Source: Bacillota bacterium (GTDB lineage Bacteria; Bacillota; Clostridia; Lachnospirales; Lachnospiraceae). From it: DNA of 52,212 nucleotides. The position numbers and the translations under genes are program-made. Of the stretch, positions 9,053 to 17,649 are shown piece after piece (position 1 is the first letter of the stretch; the number at the start of each line of letters is the position of its first letter). The notes under the pieces are model-generated. The model was not told the DNA's origin and searched no databases. It worked only from the letters and a program-made list of their open reading frames with translations. Location of the stretch: the NCBI GenBank assembly GCA_029558315.1, contig JAKQFQ010000511.1, positions 1 through 52,212 on the forward strand. Direction: 5' to 3'.

Positions 9053-10261
9053 ATGGAATGTATGAAGTACAAGCCAATTGAACAGGCGGTTATATTTGCA
9101 GGTGGTCTTGGAGAACGGTTGAAACCATTTACCTTAACCAATCCCAAACCAATGTATCCATTTAATGATAAACCATTTATTGAATACCTTATAGTACAGA
9201 TCAAAGAGTTTGGAATTAGCGATATTATACTGTTGCTTGGATACCTTCCGGAGAAAATCATGGATTATCTGGGAGATGGCAGCAGATATGGTGTGAAGAT
9301 TACTTATTGTGTGACACCGGTTGAATATGATACGCAGTTTCGACTGAAGTCGGCACAGAATCTTTTACAGGATCAGTTTCTGATGATGTATTGTGATAAT
9401 TATTGCCCGATAGATTTTTCACGTCTGGTTTCTGAATATTATGAGAATGAAGCCTGGATTCAATTTTCCGCATATGCCAATGAAGATGGTTATACCAAGA
9501 ATAATCTTAAAATTGGCGAACAGGGAATTGTAGAAATATATGATAAAAAGAGAAAACAACCGGATTTATCCGGTGTAGATATAGGATACGCAATTGTATC
9601 TAAGAAGGTTCTTTCACTCATGAGTGAGAACAATGAGAATTTTGAAGCGGTGGTATATCCTAAGCTGGTGGATATGCAGAAGCTTTATGCTACTGTGACT
9701 CATCACAGATATTATTCTGTTGGCTCATTTGAGAGAATTGAACTTACCAAAGAATTTTTATCAGACAAGAAATATGTGTTTCTTGATCGTGACGGAACCA
9801 TGAATGAAAGAGCACCGAAGGCTCAATACATCAAGAGCCCGGAAGAATTTGTCTGGTTGCCGGGAGCAAAAGAGGCAATCAAAAAGCTGAAAAAGGCTGG
9901 TTATTTTACAATTTTAATCAGCAATCAGGCCGGAATTGCCAGAGGTGCAATGACAGAAGAAGATCTTGCAGCAGTCCACAGCAAAATGCAGAGTGAGCTG
10001 GAAGAAGCAGGAGCTGGAATTGATGCAATTTATTACTGTGCACATAACTGGGAAGAGGGCTGCTCCTGCAGGAAGCCAAAGCCGGGAATGTTTTACATGG
10101 CACAGAAGGACTATTCCATCAATTTAACCAAATGTGTGATGTTTGGCGATGATGACAGAGATATGCAGGCAGCAAAAGCAGCCGGTGTTCGAGGAATACA
10201 GATTACAGAAGAGTATTCACTACAAGCTGCAGTGGAGAACTATCTTGCTAAAGCGCAATAG
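9053..10261 (+). CDS. Fused heptose-1-phosphate nucleotidyltransferase and D,D-heptose bisphosphate phosphatase (HddC-GmhB type)
   Basis: Two enzymes are joined in 402 residues. Residues 10-235 form a nucleotidyltransferase with the signature AGGLGERLKPFT and the lysine in NPKPMYP, as in HddC and related sugar-1-phosphate guanylyltransferases. Residues 240-400 form a HAD phosphatase with FLDRDGT (D245, D247) and the zinc site C329, H331, C337, C339 typical of GmhB. In the GDP-heptose pathway the phosphatase removes the 7-phosphate and the transferase then makes GDP-D-glycero-alpha-D-manno-heptose. The kinase gene follows directly. The ATG at 9053 follows AAGGGAG; an upstream TTG at 9023 overlaps mtaB and is less likely. 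The nucleotide used (GTP) is inferred from neighbours. Confidence 0.88.
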   Translation: MECMKYKPIEQAVIFAGGLGERLKPFTLTNPKPMYPFNDKPFIEYLIVQIKEFGISDIILLLGYLPEKIMDYLGDGSRYGVKITYCVTPVEYDTQFRLKSAQNLLQDQFLMMYCDNYCPIDFSRLVSEYYENEAWIQFSAYANEDGYTKNNLKIGEQGIVEIYDKKRKQPDLSGVDIGYAIVSKKVLSLMSENNENFEAVVYPKLVDMQKLYATVTHHRYYSVGSFERIELTKEFLSDKKYVFLDRDGTMNERAPKAQYIKSPEEFVWLPGAKEAIKKLKKAGYFTILISNQAGIARGAMTEEDLAAVHSKMQSELEEAGAGIDAIYYCAHNWEEGCSCRKPKPGMFYMAQKDYSINLTKCVMFGDDDRDMQAAKAAGVRGIQITEEYSLQAAVENYLAKAQ

Positions 10262-10293
10262 AATGTGGGATAGGAGAAAGACAGAGGGAAAAA

Positions 10294-11280
10294 ATGATTA
10301 TATCAAAGACACCGCTACGTGCTTCTTTTTTTGGGGGCGGGAGCGATTTCAAAGACTACTATGAGAACAGTTCTATAGGGTATGGAAGTGTTCTGAGTGC
10401 GGCACTGAACATGCACGTATACATCACTGTGAATCGCAAATTTGATGATATGATTCGTGTCGTTTATAATGGCAACGAACTTGTGAATCATGTGGATGAG
10501 GTGAAACACAATATTATTCGGGAAGCCCTGAAGATGACCGGTATTGACAAGGGAATTGAAGTGATTTACATGGCAGACATCCCTCTGAGTGGAGCCGGTG
10601 TTGGACTTGCATCCTCAAGCGCATTAGCGGTTGGTGTGTTAAATGCTCTTCATGCCTATAAAGGAGAGTATGTATCTCCGGAAGCGCTTGCACGGGAAGC
10701 CTGTCATATTGAGATTGAGTGTCTTGGACAAAGAATTGGAATTCAGGATCAATTTGCTGTTGCTTATGGCGGGTTAAACAGATATCGTTTCTGTAATGAC
10801 GGAACCGTAGGGGTAGCTCCGGTGATTATGGAGAGCAGGGTGCGTGAAGAACTGCTTGGAAGAATGATGATGTTCTTTACGGGTAATACCAGAGATTCCA
10901 GGAAAATTCTTAGTGAACAGTCAGATACAATTGAGGAAAAACGGGCGATGCTTGACAATCTGGTGGAAACAGTTGACCGGGTGTATGAAGCACTTGCAAA
11001 GGGATCTCTTGATCTGATTGGAACAGAATTGGATCGTACCTGGCAGATTAAAAAGAAATTTGCCGGTGGAGTCTCCAATCCAATGATTGACGATATGTAT
11101 GAGAAAGCCAGAGCAGGTGGAGCAATCGGCGGTAAGATTCTGGGTGCTGGTGGCGGAGGCTTTATGCTGCTATATGTTCCAAAGGACAAACAGAGCGCGG
11201 TTCGTGAGACGATGGCAGAATATCGGGAAGTTCCTTTTGAGATAGACCCGCAGGGAAGTCGAATTATTTTTCAGGACTAG
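10294..11280 (+). CDS. hddA: GHMP kinase, probable D-glycero-alpha-D-manno-heptose-7-phosphate kinase
   Basis: The 328-residue GHMP-family kinase begins with ISKTPLRASFFGGGSD, the typical HddA start. The ATP loop is PLSGAGVGLASSSALAVG near residue 100, and the C-terminal GHMP motif KILGAGGGGFML is near residue 285. HddA phosphorylates heptose-7-phosphate at C1. Both neighbouring activities (phosphatase and nucleotidyltransferase) are in the preceding fused gene, which supports heptose as the substrate. Other sugar kinases of the family (for example fucose-type) remain possible. Confidence 0.85.
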   Translation: MIISKTPLRASFFGGGSDFKDYYENSSIGYGSVLSAALNMHVYITVNRKFDDMIRVVYNGNELVNHVDEVKHNIIREALKMTGIDKGIEVIYMADIPLSGAGVGLASSSALAVGVLNALHAYKGEYVSPEALAREACHIEIECLGQRIGIQDQFAVAYGGLNRYRFCNDGTVGVAPVIMESRVREELLGRMMMFFTGNTRDSRKILSEQSDTIEEKRAMLDNLVETVDRVYEALAKGSLDLIGTELDRTWQIKKKFAGGVSNPMIDDMYEKARAGGAIGGKILGAGGGGFMLLYVPKDKQSAVRETMAEYREVPFEIDPQGSRIIFQD

Positions 11281-11308
11281 TGTAGATTGAAAGAAGGGTA
11301 TGAATAGT

Positions 11309-12337
11309 ATGAGTAAAATACTGATTACAGGTGCTGCCGGCTTTATTGGATCGCAGCTGGCTTATCATTTATGGAAAAAAGGTCATGAACTGACATTGGT
11401 TGACAATTTTTCGTATGGTTCAGAGGATAATCTGATTTTTGAAGAGCATGTGTTTACAGAAGAAATTATCCGTGATGATATTCGTAATAAGAAGCTGATG
11501 AACTGGCTCTTTGAGAATAAACATTTTGATTATGTGTATCATATTGCCGGAATCACTCCGTTGCCGGACTGCCAGATGAATCCGGCAGAAGCAGTGGAAG
11601 TAAATACCATGGGAACGGTCATTCTATTAGAAGCGGCCAGAACATATGGAATTAAGAAATTTATTTTTGCCAGCACATCAGCAGTATATGAGAATAACAC
11701 CGATTTCCCTTCCGTAGAGGGCAATGTTGTTCCTCCAAGCCTGATCTATCCGAATACCAAATATACGGCAGAAAGATATTGCCAATCCTATGCAGATGTT
11801 TATGGTATGAATATTACCTGTATGAGATTTGCCAATGTATATGGTCCTCATCTGGATTGCCTGCGGACACAGCCACCGGTAGTGGGGTATCTTATCCGGG
11901 AATTATACTATGGTCGCACTCCGGTGCTACATTCCACAGGGACACAGAGAAGAGACTTTGTGTTCGTTGAAGACCTGATTAATCTGGCGGAACTTGTTCA
12001 GAAGGGGGAAGGCTTCGATGTCGTTAATGTTTCAACCAATACAACGATTTCGATTAATGAACTTGCAGAAACAGTCAGACGTTTGATGGGTAAGGAAGAG
12101 ATTGCTTTTGAATATGTGGAATCCAAGAACTACTGGAACAGATATCCCGATTTATATAAAGGTGCTTTTCCAATTGCCGAGAAGGCTCTGGATAATGAAG
12201 TGAACAAGTACACACAGTTATCCAATGCATATGCGAAAAAGCGGTATGGTTGGGAACCTGTAACCGGTCTGGAAGCTGGAATTCAGGCGACCATTGATTT
12301 CTCAGTCAATGTTTTAAAAAATGTAAAAACACAGTAA
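11309..12337 (+). CDS. NAD-dependent sugar epimerase/dehydratase
   Basis: This is an extended short-chain dehydrogenase of 342 residues. It has the NAD-binding motif GAAGFIGSQ at the start, a TSAVYEN segment near residue 125 and the catalytic Y-x3-K pair in YPNTKYTAE near residue 150. Such enzymes epimerise or dehydrate nucleotide sugars. Its place between the heptose kinase and a glycosyltransferase suggests that it modifies GDP-heptose, but the reaction cannot be read from the sequence. The ATG at 11309 is preferred to one at 11300 because AAGAAGGG (11291-11298) directly abuts the first but is 10 bases from the second. Confidence 0.86.
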   Translation: MSKILITGAAGFIGSQLAYHLWKKGHELTLVDNFSYGSEDNLIFEEHVFTEEIIRDDIRNKKLMNWLFENKHFDYVYHIAGITPLPDCQMNPAEAVEVNTMGTVILLEAARTYGIKKFIFASTSAVYENNTDFPSVEGNVVPPSLIYPNTKYTAERYCQSYADVYGMNITCMRFANVYGPHLDCLRTQPPVVGYLIRELYYGRTPVLHSTGTQRRDFVFVEDLINLAELVQKGEGFDVVNVSTNTTISINELAETVRRLMGKEEIAFEYVESKNYWNRYPDLYKGAFPIAEKALDNEVNKYTQLSNAYAKKRYGWEPVTGLEAGIQATIDFSVNVLKNVKTQ

Positions 12338-12353
12338 GGAAAGGCGGAGAGAA

Positions 12354-13304
12354 ATGGCACTCATTTCATTGGTAATTCCCTGTTACAACGAGGAGGAAGC
12401 AATACCGCTCCTTTATCCGGAACTGGTTGCAATCAGCGAACAGATGAATTATGTGGAGTTTGAATTCATTATGGTGGACAATTGTTCTGAGGATCGGACA
12501 TTGGAACTGATGAGAGAACTTCATGAAAAGGATTCCCGAGTAAGATATATTTCTTTCTCACGTAATTTCGGGAAGGAAGCTTCCATGTATGCAGGACTTA
12601 AAGCGTCCAAAGGTGACTATGCAGCGATTATGGATGCAGATTTACAGGATCCACCCACGTTATTACCGCAGATGTATGAAGCGGTAACAAAGGAGGGATA
12701 TGATTGTGCAGCAACCTATCGGAAAGACCGTAAGGGAGAACCGTGGTTCCGTTCTGTGATGGCCAATGTATTTTACGCAATGATTGGAAAAATCTCATCT
12801 GCTAATATGAAGAGCGGTGCAAGAGATTTTAGACTGATGCGTCGCAGTATGGTAGATGCAGTCCTTTCTCTGGAGGAGAATGAACGTTTCTCCAAAGGAA
12901 TCTTTGGCTGGGTTGGTTTTAAGACGAAATGGATTTCCTTTGAAAATGTAGAGAGAAGTGCCGGTAAAACAAAATTACCGTTCTGGTCTGCATTTACCTA
13001 TGCATTGAAGGGGATTATTGCCTTTTCCACTGTTCCGCTGGCGATATCTTCCTTGACGGGTGTGTTATGCTGTATTGCAGCAGCGGTGTATGCAATTTAT
13101 GTTATTATTAAGCAGATTATTTCAGCGGAGGCTGTATCCGGATATCCGTCTTTGGTATGCCTGATTCTGTTTATTGGTGGCGTACAGTTACTAATGATAG
13201 GGGTATTAGGACAGTATATGTCTCAGATTTATCTTGAGATAAAGAATCGACCGAAATACATTATCAGAGAGACTGACCAGAAGGTAGAGGGTAAAAAGAA
13301 TTAA
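12354..13304 (+). CDS. Family 2 glycosyltransferase with C-terminal membrane segments (DPM1/GtrB-like)
   Basis: The 316-residue protein has a GT-A domain (LISLVIPCYNEEEAIP at the start, DADLQDPP near residue 95) followed by two hydrophobic segments at about 230-255 and 270-295. This layout is that of GtrB- and DPM1-like enzymes, which transfer a sugar from a nucleotide donor to polyprenyl phosphate at the membrane. It closes the heptose gene cluster and is the likely consumer of the nucleotide sugar made there. The acceptor and the final glycan are unknown. No flippase or further transferase gene is adjacent. Confidence 0.88.
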   Translation: MALISLVIPCYNEEEAIPLLYPELVAISEQMNYVEFEFIMVDNCSEDRTLELMRELHEKDSRVRYISFSRNFGKEASMYAGLKASKGDYAAIMDADLQDPPTLLPQMYEAVTKEGYDCAATYRKDRKGEPWFRSVMANVFYAMIGKISSANMKSGARDFRLMRRSMVDAVLSLEENERFSKGIFGWVGFKTKWISFENVERSAGKTKLPFWSAFTYALKGIIAFSTVPLAISSLTGVLCCIAAAVYAIYVIIKQIISAEAVSGYPSLVCLILFIGGVQLLMIGVLGQYMSQIYLEIKNRPKYIIRETDQKVEGKKN

Positions 13305-13333
13305 AAACGACGAGAAAAGGAAGGTGAGATTCT

Positions 13334-13621
13334 ATGGCAGATATTAATCAGACACAGTTCTTTCGTGTAGACATTGAAACGGAAGACAGTGTGAAGAAAA
13401 TTCTGGAAGAAGTATATGATGCTTTGACAGAAAAAGGTTATAATCCGGTTAATCAGATTGTCGGATATATCATGTCCGGAGATCCTACTTATATCACGAG
13501 CCATAAGAATGCCAGAAGCATTATTATGAAAGCTGAGAGAGATGAACTGGTAGAGGAAATGTTAACGGAGTATATTAAAAACAATCATTGGGATGAGAAA
13601 GCAGGACAAGAGACTACATGA
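13334..13621 (+). CDS. ireB: IreB-family regulatory protein (UPF0297, YrzL)
   Basis: The 95-residue protein matches UPF0297 over its full length ([28 protein letters not shown]). In Enterococcus the family member IreB is phosphorylated by the Ser/Thr kinase IreK and affects cephalosporin tolerance. That role is not shown for this organism. The stop codon overlaps the ruvX start (ATGA at 13618-13621), so the genes are translationally coupled. The order ireB-ruvX-yrzB is conserved in Firmicutes. Confidence 0.93.
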   Translation: MADINQTQFFRVDIETEDSVKKILEEVYDALTEKGYNPVNQIVGYIMSGDPTYITSHKNARSIIMKAERDELVEEMLTEYIKNNHWDEKAGQETT

Positions 13622-14049
13622 GAATTATGGGATTGGATTTTGGAAGCAGAACAGTTGGAGTTGCAATCAGCGATCCGCTTCTAATTACAGCACAGGGTAA
13701 AGAAATTATTCGAAGAGACAGACCGGATAAATTGCGCCAGACATTGGCCAGAATTGAAGCACTGATTACGGAAAATGAAGTTACACAGATTGTACTTGGT
13801 TATCCTAAGAACATGAACGGAACCGATGGAGAACGAGTTGAAAAGACCAAAGAATTTATGGAAATGCTGGAAAGAAGAACAGGTCTTCCTGTTACACTAT
13901 GGGATGAAAGACTGACAACGGTAGCAGCTGATCGTTACATGATGGAAGTCGGAATAAGAAGAGAAGACCGCAAGGGACAGGTAGATAAGATAGCAGCAGT
14001 ATTTATACTGCAAGGTTATCTTGATTATAAGAAGAATGAGGAAAAGTAA
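13618..14049 (+). CDS. ruvX: RuvX/YqgF RNase H-like nuclease (YrrK)
   Basis: This 143-residue RNase H-fold protein has [16 protein letters not shown] at the start, [10 protein letters not shown] near residue 60 and WDERLTT near 100, which supply the conserved acidic residues of the family. YqgF/RuvX proteins were proposed as Holliday junction resolvases and also function in 16S rRNA 5'-end maturation. It overlaps ireB by four bases and is separated from yrzB by one base. Confidence 0.94.
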   Translation: MRIMGLDFGSRTVGVAISDPLLITAQGKEIIRRDRPDKLRQTLARIEALITENEVTQIVLGYPKNMNGTDGERVEKTKEFMEMLERRTGLPVTLWDERLTTVAADRYMMEVGIRREDRKGQVDKIAAVFILQGYLDYKKNEEK

Positions 14050-14050
14050 G

Positions 14051-14332
14051 TTGGAGAAAATACAATTTTCACCAGAAGGTGAGCCAAAAGTTGAATTCTA
14101 TGTCTTGGAGCAGACAACCGTCGGAGGGATCGATTACTATTTAGTAACGGATACAGAGGATGAGTCTGGAACTGCATTGATACTTAAGGATTTATCAAAA
14201 AAGGAAGAACAGGATGCTGTGTTTGAAATCGTCAGCGACGATGCGGAACTCGACGCAGTAGCCTCCATTTTTGAGAATTTGCTTGATGATATCAGCCTGA
14301 CAAAAGAAGACACAGAAGAAGAGAACAATTAA
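14051..14332 (+). CDS. yrzB: DUF1292 protein (YrzB)
   Basis: This small acidic cytoplasmic protein of unknown function belongs to DUF1292, recognised by VEFYVLEQT, DYYLVTD and ALILKDLS. The TTG start at 14051 is proposed because it gives the family-typical N-terminus MEKIQF and has a GAGG site about 9 bases upstream, inside the end of ruvX. An in-frame ATG at 14036 would overlap ruvX by 14 bases and has no good ribosome binding site. The C-terminus is strongly acidic. It keeps the conserved position after ruvX. Confidence 0.85.
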   Translation: MEKIQFSPEGEPKVEFYVLEQTTVGGIDYYLVTDTEDESGTALILKDLSKKEEQDAVFEIVSDDAELDAVASIFENLLDDISLTKEDTEEENN

Positions 14333-14348
14333 AGCAGAAAGAAGGATA

Positions 14349-14384
14349 TACAGGTTGGCACTGCGCACATACCTGTAGATTTTT
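14349..14384 (+). terminator. Weak hairpin with U-run ahead of RNase J gene
   Basis: TACAGGT (14349-14355) pairs with ACCTGTA (14371-14377), with a 15-base loop, followed by GATTTTT. It may be a weak terminator or attenuator that separates the ireB-ruvX-yrzB group from the RNase J gene. The long loop and short U-run make it uncertain. Confidence 0.35.
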
Positions 14385-14417
14385 GCGCCTAGATTAAGTC
14401 GCAGCATGGAGGTAGAT

Positions 14418-16094
14418 TTGAAGAAAAATGAAAACGCTGAAGCATCAGTATTAAAAATTATTCCATTAGGTGGTTTGGAACAGATTGGAATCAATATCAC
14501 AGCATTTGAGTATGAAGACAGTATTATGATTGTGGATTGTGGTTTGGGATTCCCGGAAGATGATATGTTAGGAATTGATCTGGTTATACCGGATGTAACA
14601 TATCTTGAAGAAAATATTGATAAGATTAAGGGCTTTGTAATAACGCATGGTCATGAGGATCATATTGGAGCCTTGCCCTATGTACTGAAAAAGATAAATG
14701 CACCGATTTATGCGACCAAACTGACGATGGGAATTATTGAGCATAAGCTTGCAGAGCATGGATTAGATAAGCAGGTAACCAGAAAGGTGATTAAGTTTGG
14801 ACAAACGATCACATTGGGCGCTTTTCACGTAGAGTATATCAAGACGAATCATAGTATTGTAGATGCAGCTGCACTTGCAATCTATACCCCACAGGGAATT
14901 ATTGTTCACACCGGAGATTTTAAGGTGGATTATACACCGATCTTTGGCGATGCCATTGATTTGCAGAGATTTGCAGAACTTGGTAAGAAAGGCGTACTTG
15001 CATTGCTGTGCGATTCTACAAATGCAGAAAGACCGGGGTTTACCCCGTCTGAAAAAACTGTTGGACGTACCTTCGACAGTATTTTTGAGGAGCATCAGAA
15101 AACAAGAATCATTGTAGCCACATTTGCCTCAAATGTAGACCGTGTGCAACAGATTATCAACTCGGCATACCGCTATGGCAGAAAAGTTGTCATTGAAGGC
15201 AGAAGTATGGTAAATATCATTGAGACTGCAATTGAACTGGAGTGTCTGAGTGTACCAAAGAATACATTGATCGATGTGGATGAATTAAAGAATTATCCTG
15301 ATGAGAAGACGATTATTATTACAACTGGTAGTCAGGGAGAGCGACTTGCAGCTCTTAGTCGTATGGCAAATGCGACGCATAAGAAGGTAAATATTGGCCC
15401 GAAAGATACCATTATTTTTTCATCACATCCTATTCCCGGTAACGAGAAGGCAGTTACAAAGATAATCAATGAACTCTTACAAAAAGGAGCAGATGTCATT
15501 TTTCAGGACACACATGTTTCCGGACATGCCTGTCAGGAAGAGATTAAGCTGATCTACTCGCTAACACAGCCTAAGTATGCAATACCTGTTCATGGAGAAT
15601 ACAAACATCTGATGGCACAGGCAAAAATTGCGGAACAACTTGGAATAAATAAAAAGAACATTTTCATTATGCGTAGTGGAGATGTCTTAAAAATTGAAAA
15701 GAAGAAGGCCAAGATTGACGGTAAGGTTCCTTTTGGTACCGTATTTGTCGATGGGCTTGGCGTTGGTGACGTTGGAAGCGTTGTTTTGAGAGACCGTCAG
15801 CGTCTTGCAGACGATGGTATCATTTTGGTACTGATGGCAATGAGCAGTCACGATAACCAGTTACTTGCAGGTCCTGATATTGTTACCAGAGGCTTTGTCT
15901 ATGTGAAGGAGTCTGATCAGCTGATTGATGATATTCGAAGAATCGCAGAGGATACCAGTTTTAATTGTCAGAACAGAGAGATAAAGGACTGGGGCAAGAT
16001 TAAGAATAGTATTAAGGATTCTGTCGGAGAATATGTATGGAAGGTAACAAAACGCCGTCCGATGATTCTGCCGGTTATTATGGAAGTAGAGTAA
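14418..16094 (+). CDS. rnjA: Ribonuclease J
   Basis: RNase J is a metallo-beta-lactamase/beta-CASP enzyme with 5'-exonuclease and endonuclease activity in mRNA decay and rRNA maturation. The 558-residue protein has the zinc motif HGHEDHIG near residue 75, NHSIVDAAAL near 145, the beta-CASP region around 335-380 and the C-terminal domain. The start is set by the ribosome binding site: GGAGGT (14408-14413) lies inside the first codons of an ATG at 14406, which itself has none, so the TTG at 14418 is more likely. A ylbF-like gene follows; YlbF-type proteins act with RNase Y in B. subtilis. Confidence 0.93.
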   Translation: MKKNENAEASVLKIIPLGGLEQIGINITAFEYEDSIMIVDCGLGFPEDDMLGIDLVIPDVTYLEENIDKIKGFVITHGHEDHIGALPYVLKKINAPIYATKLTMGIIEHKLAEHGLDKQVTRKVIKFGQTITLGAFHVEYIKTNHSIVDAAALAIYTPQGIIVHTGDFKVDYTPIFGDAIDLQRFAELGKKGVLALLCDSTNAERPGFTPSEKTVGRTFDSIFEEHQKTRIIVATFASNVDRVQQIINSAYRYGRKVVIEGRSMVNIIETAIELECLSVPKNTLIDVDELKNYPDEKTIIITTGSQGERLAALSRMANATHKKVNIGPKDTIIFSSHPIPGNEKAVTKIINELLQKGADVIFQDTHVSGHACQEEIKLIYSLTQPKYAIPVHGEYKHLMAQAKIAEQLGINKKNIFIMRSGDVLKIEKKKAKIDGKVPFGTVFVDGLGVGDVGSVVLRDRQRLADDGIILVLMAMSSHDNQLLAGPDIVTRGFVYVKESDQLIDDIRRIAEDTSFNCQNREIKDWGKIKNSIKDSVGEYVWKVTKRRPMILPVIMEVE

Positions 16095-16124
16095 GAATAC
16101 GACAAGAGAAAGGGCTGTGAATGC

Positions 16125-16451
16125 ATGAACGAAATCGATGATGAAGTACAGTCTCTGATTGAGGCAGTCAAACAATCCAAGGTATATCGACAATATGATA
16201 TGCAAAGGACAATACTGAAAGGTGAACCTGAGTTAAAGAAACAGGTGGATGAGTACCGAATCAGAAGCTATGAGATTCAGAATGCAGAGGACGATGAGCA
16301 TCTTCAGGAACGTATTGAAGCATTTGAAGCGGAGTATGCAGATTTTGTGGAACAACCCAAAGTATGTGAATTCCTGGAAGCAGAACTGGACTTATGCAGA
16401 ATGCTTCAGGAAGTTACAGCTCGTGTTGTGGATAGCCTTAATTTTGAATAA
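16125..16451 (+). CDS. YlbF/YmcA-family protein
   Basis: This 108-residue, largely helical, charged protein belongs to the Com_YlbF family (IDDEVQSLIEAVKQSKVYRQY, then ELKKQVDEYR). In B. subtilis YlbF, YmcA and YaaT form a complex that modulates RNase Y and the phosphorelay. It begins 30 bases after the RNase J gene, so a role in RNA turnover is plausible. Which paralogue it equals (YlbF or YmcA) cannot be decided here. Confidence 0.82.
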   Translation: MNEIDDEVQSLIEAVKQSKVYRQYDMQRTILKGEPELKKQVDEYRIRSYEIQNAEDDEHLQERIEAFEAEYADFVEQPKVCEFLEAELDLCRMLQEVTARVVDSLNFE

Positions 16452-16489
16452 AGAAAGCAACAAAGGTTGCTGATTATGTGGAGAAGATT

Positions 16490-16984
16490 ATGAATATTAA
16501 AAAAGTGGTGTTTGCTATTCTGAAGGTTCTTATTACCTTGTCTTTAATTGTTGTCATTATGATGCTTGTCTATAAGGGCGCTATTAAAGCATATGATTTC
16601 GGTTTTCGAATTTTTGCAGAAGAATCGATGTCTCCCGCTCCGGGGCTGACAATGTCAGTTGCAATCGTTGAGGGTAAATCAGTAATGGAAATTGGTGAGA
16701 TCCTTGAAGAAAAAGGATTGGTTCGCAGCGCTTATTTATTCTATCTGCAGGAATTCTTTTCGTTCTATCACAAAAAGCTTCAACCGGGAATCTATGAATT
16801 GAGTACCGCAATGACTCCTGAGGAAATGATGTCAATTATGGCGACAGTCGCCGAAGACGAAGAACAGATTGATGATGAACCAAATGGAAATTCAGCAGCC
16901 GGAGATGTTATCTCAGAAAATACAGTTTCAGACAATGAAGGGGAAACAACACAAAACGTTACGGAAGGCGAGGAAACAGAGTGA
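16490..16984 (+). CDS. MltG-like membrane protein without catalytic domain (YrrL position)
   Basis: The 164-residue protein has one membrane segment (about 6-30), then a LysM-like region (VAIVEGKSVMEIGEILEEKGLV, LQPGIYELSTAMTPEEMM) like that just after the anchor of the endolytic transglycosylase MltG. The catalytic YceG domain is missing and replaced by an acidic Ser/Thr-rich tail (about 120-164). In B. subtilis full-length MltG (YrrL) occupies this place ahead of yrrM. The ATG at 16490 follows GGAGAAG; a GTG at 16478 lacks a good site. No frameshifted remnant of the missing domain follows: trmR starts at once, with its GTG overlapping the TGA. Confidence 0.78.
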   Translation: MNIKKVVFAILKVLITLSLIVVIMMLVYKGAIKAYDFGFRIFAEESMSPAPGLTMSVAIVEGKSVMEIGEILEEKGLVRSAYLFYLQEFFSFYHKKLQPGIYELSTAMTPEEMMSIMATVAEDEEQIDDEPNGNSAAGDVISENTVSDNEGETTQNVTEGEETE

Positions 16985-17622
16985 TTACAGACGAAAGAAT
17001 GGTATCATTTATTAACTCGTTAGACCGAGATGGGGCACCGTTTCTAACACAACTGGAACGGGAAGCAAAAGCAGACTCGGTGCCAATCATCAGAAAAGAA
17101 ATGCAGGGGTTGATGAGATTTCTGATTGCTTCGTACCATCCGGATTCTGCCCTGGAAGTGGGTACGGCAACGGGCTATTCAGCGTTGCTTATGTGGGAGG
17201 CCGCTCAACACCATTGTCATATTACAACAATCGAAAAATATGAAAAGCGAATACCGATTGCAAGAGAGAATTTTAAGAAAGCCGGAGCGGAAAATGACAT
17301 TGAACTCTTAGCCGGTGATGCAGATGAGATTCTGGATCAGCTTACGGGAAGCTATCCCTTTATTTTTATGGATGCGGCCAAAGGACAATATCTTCATTTT
17401 TTGCCTAAAGTTACAAGACTTTTATCCAAAGGTGGAATTCTGGTGACGGATAATGTCCTTCAGGAGGGCGATGTGTGTGAATCGCGTTATGCAGTAACGA
17501 GAAGAAATCGAACAATCCATGGCAGAATGCGAGAATATCTTTATACACTGAAGAACAGTGAAGAATTTGAAACAGTGATACTAAATATCGGAGATGGTGT
17601 GGCATTAAGCGTAAAACGATGA
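16981..17622 (+). CDS. trmR: SAM-dependent O-methyltransferase, probable tRNA 5-hydroxyuridine methyltransferase TrmR
   Basis: The 213-residue class I methyltransferase of the catechol-O-methyltransferase type has ALEVGTATGYSALL near residue 55 and IFMDAAKGQY near 130. It corresponds in place to B. subtilis yrrM (trmR), which methylates ho5U34 of tRNA to mo5U34. The next gene is the U32-family hydroxylation protein that supplies ho5U34, so the wobble modification role is well supported by context. The GTG start overlaps the stop of the previous gene and follows GAGGAAAC. Confidence 0.85.
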   Translation: MITDERMVSFINSLDRDGAPFLTQLEREAKADSVPIIRKEMQGLMRFLIASYHPDSALEVGTATGYSALLMWEAAQHHCHITTIEKYEKRIPIARENFKKAGAENDIELLAGDADEILDQLTGSYPFIFMDAAKGQYLHFLPKVTRLLSKGGILVTDNVLQEGDVCESRYAVTRRNRTIHGRMREYLYTLKNSEEFETVILNIGDGVALSVKR

Positions 17623-17649
17623 TCGTATTCAAGGAAAGGATACAATAGG

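Noticed and set aside
11105-11189. Proline-, serine-rich reverse-strand frames opposite coding genes (for example opposite hddA, uvrA and cdaA).
   Set aside because: They are low-complexity shadows of real genes with no ribosome sites or conserved motifs.
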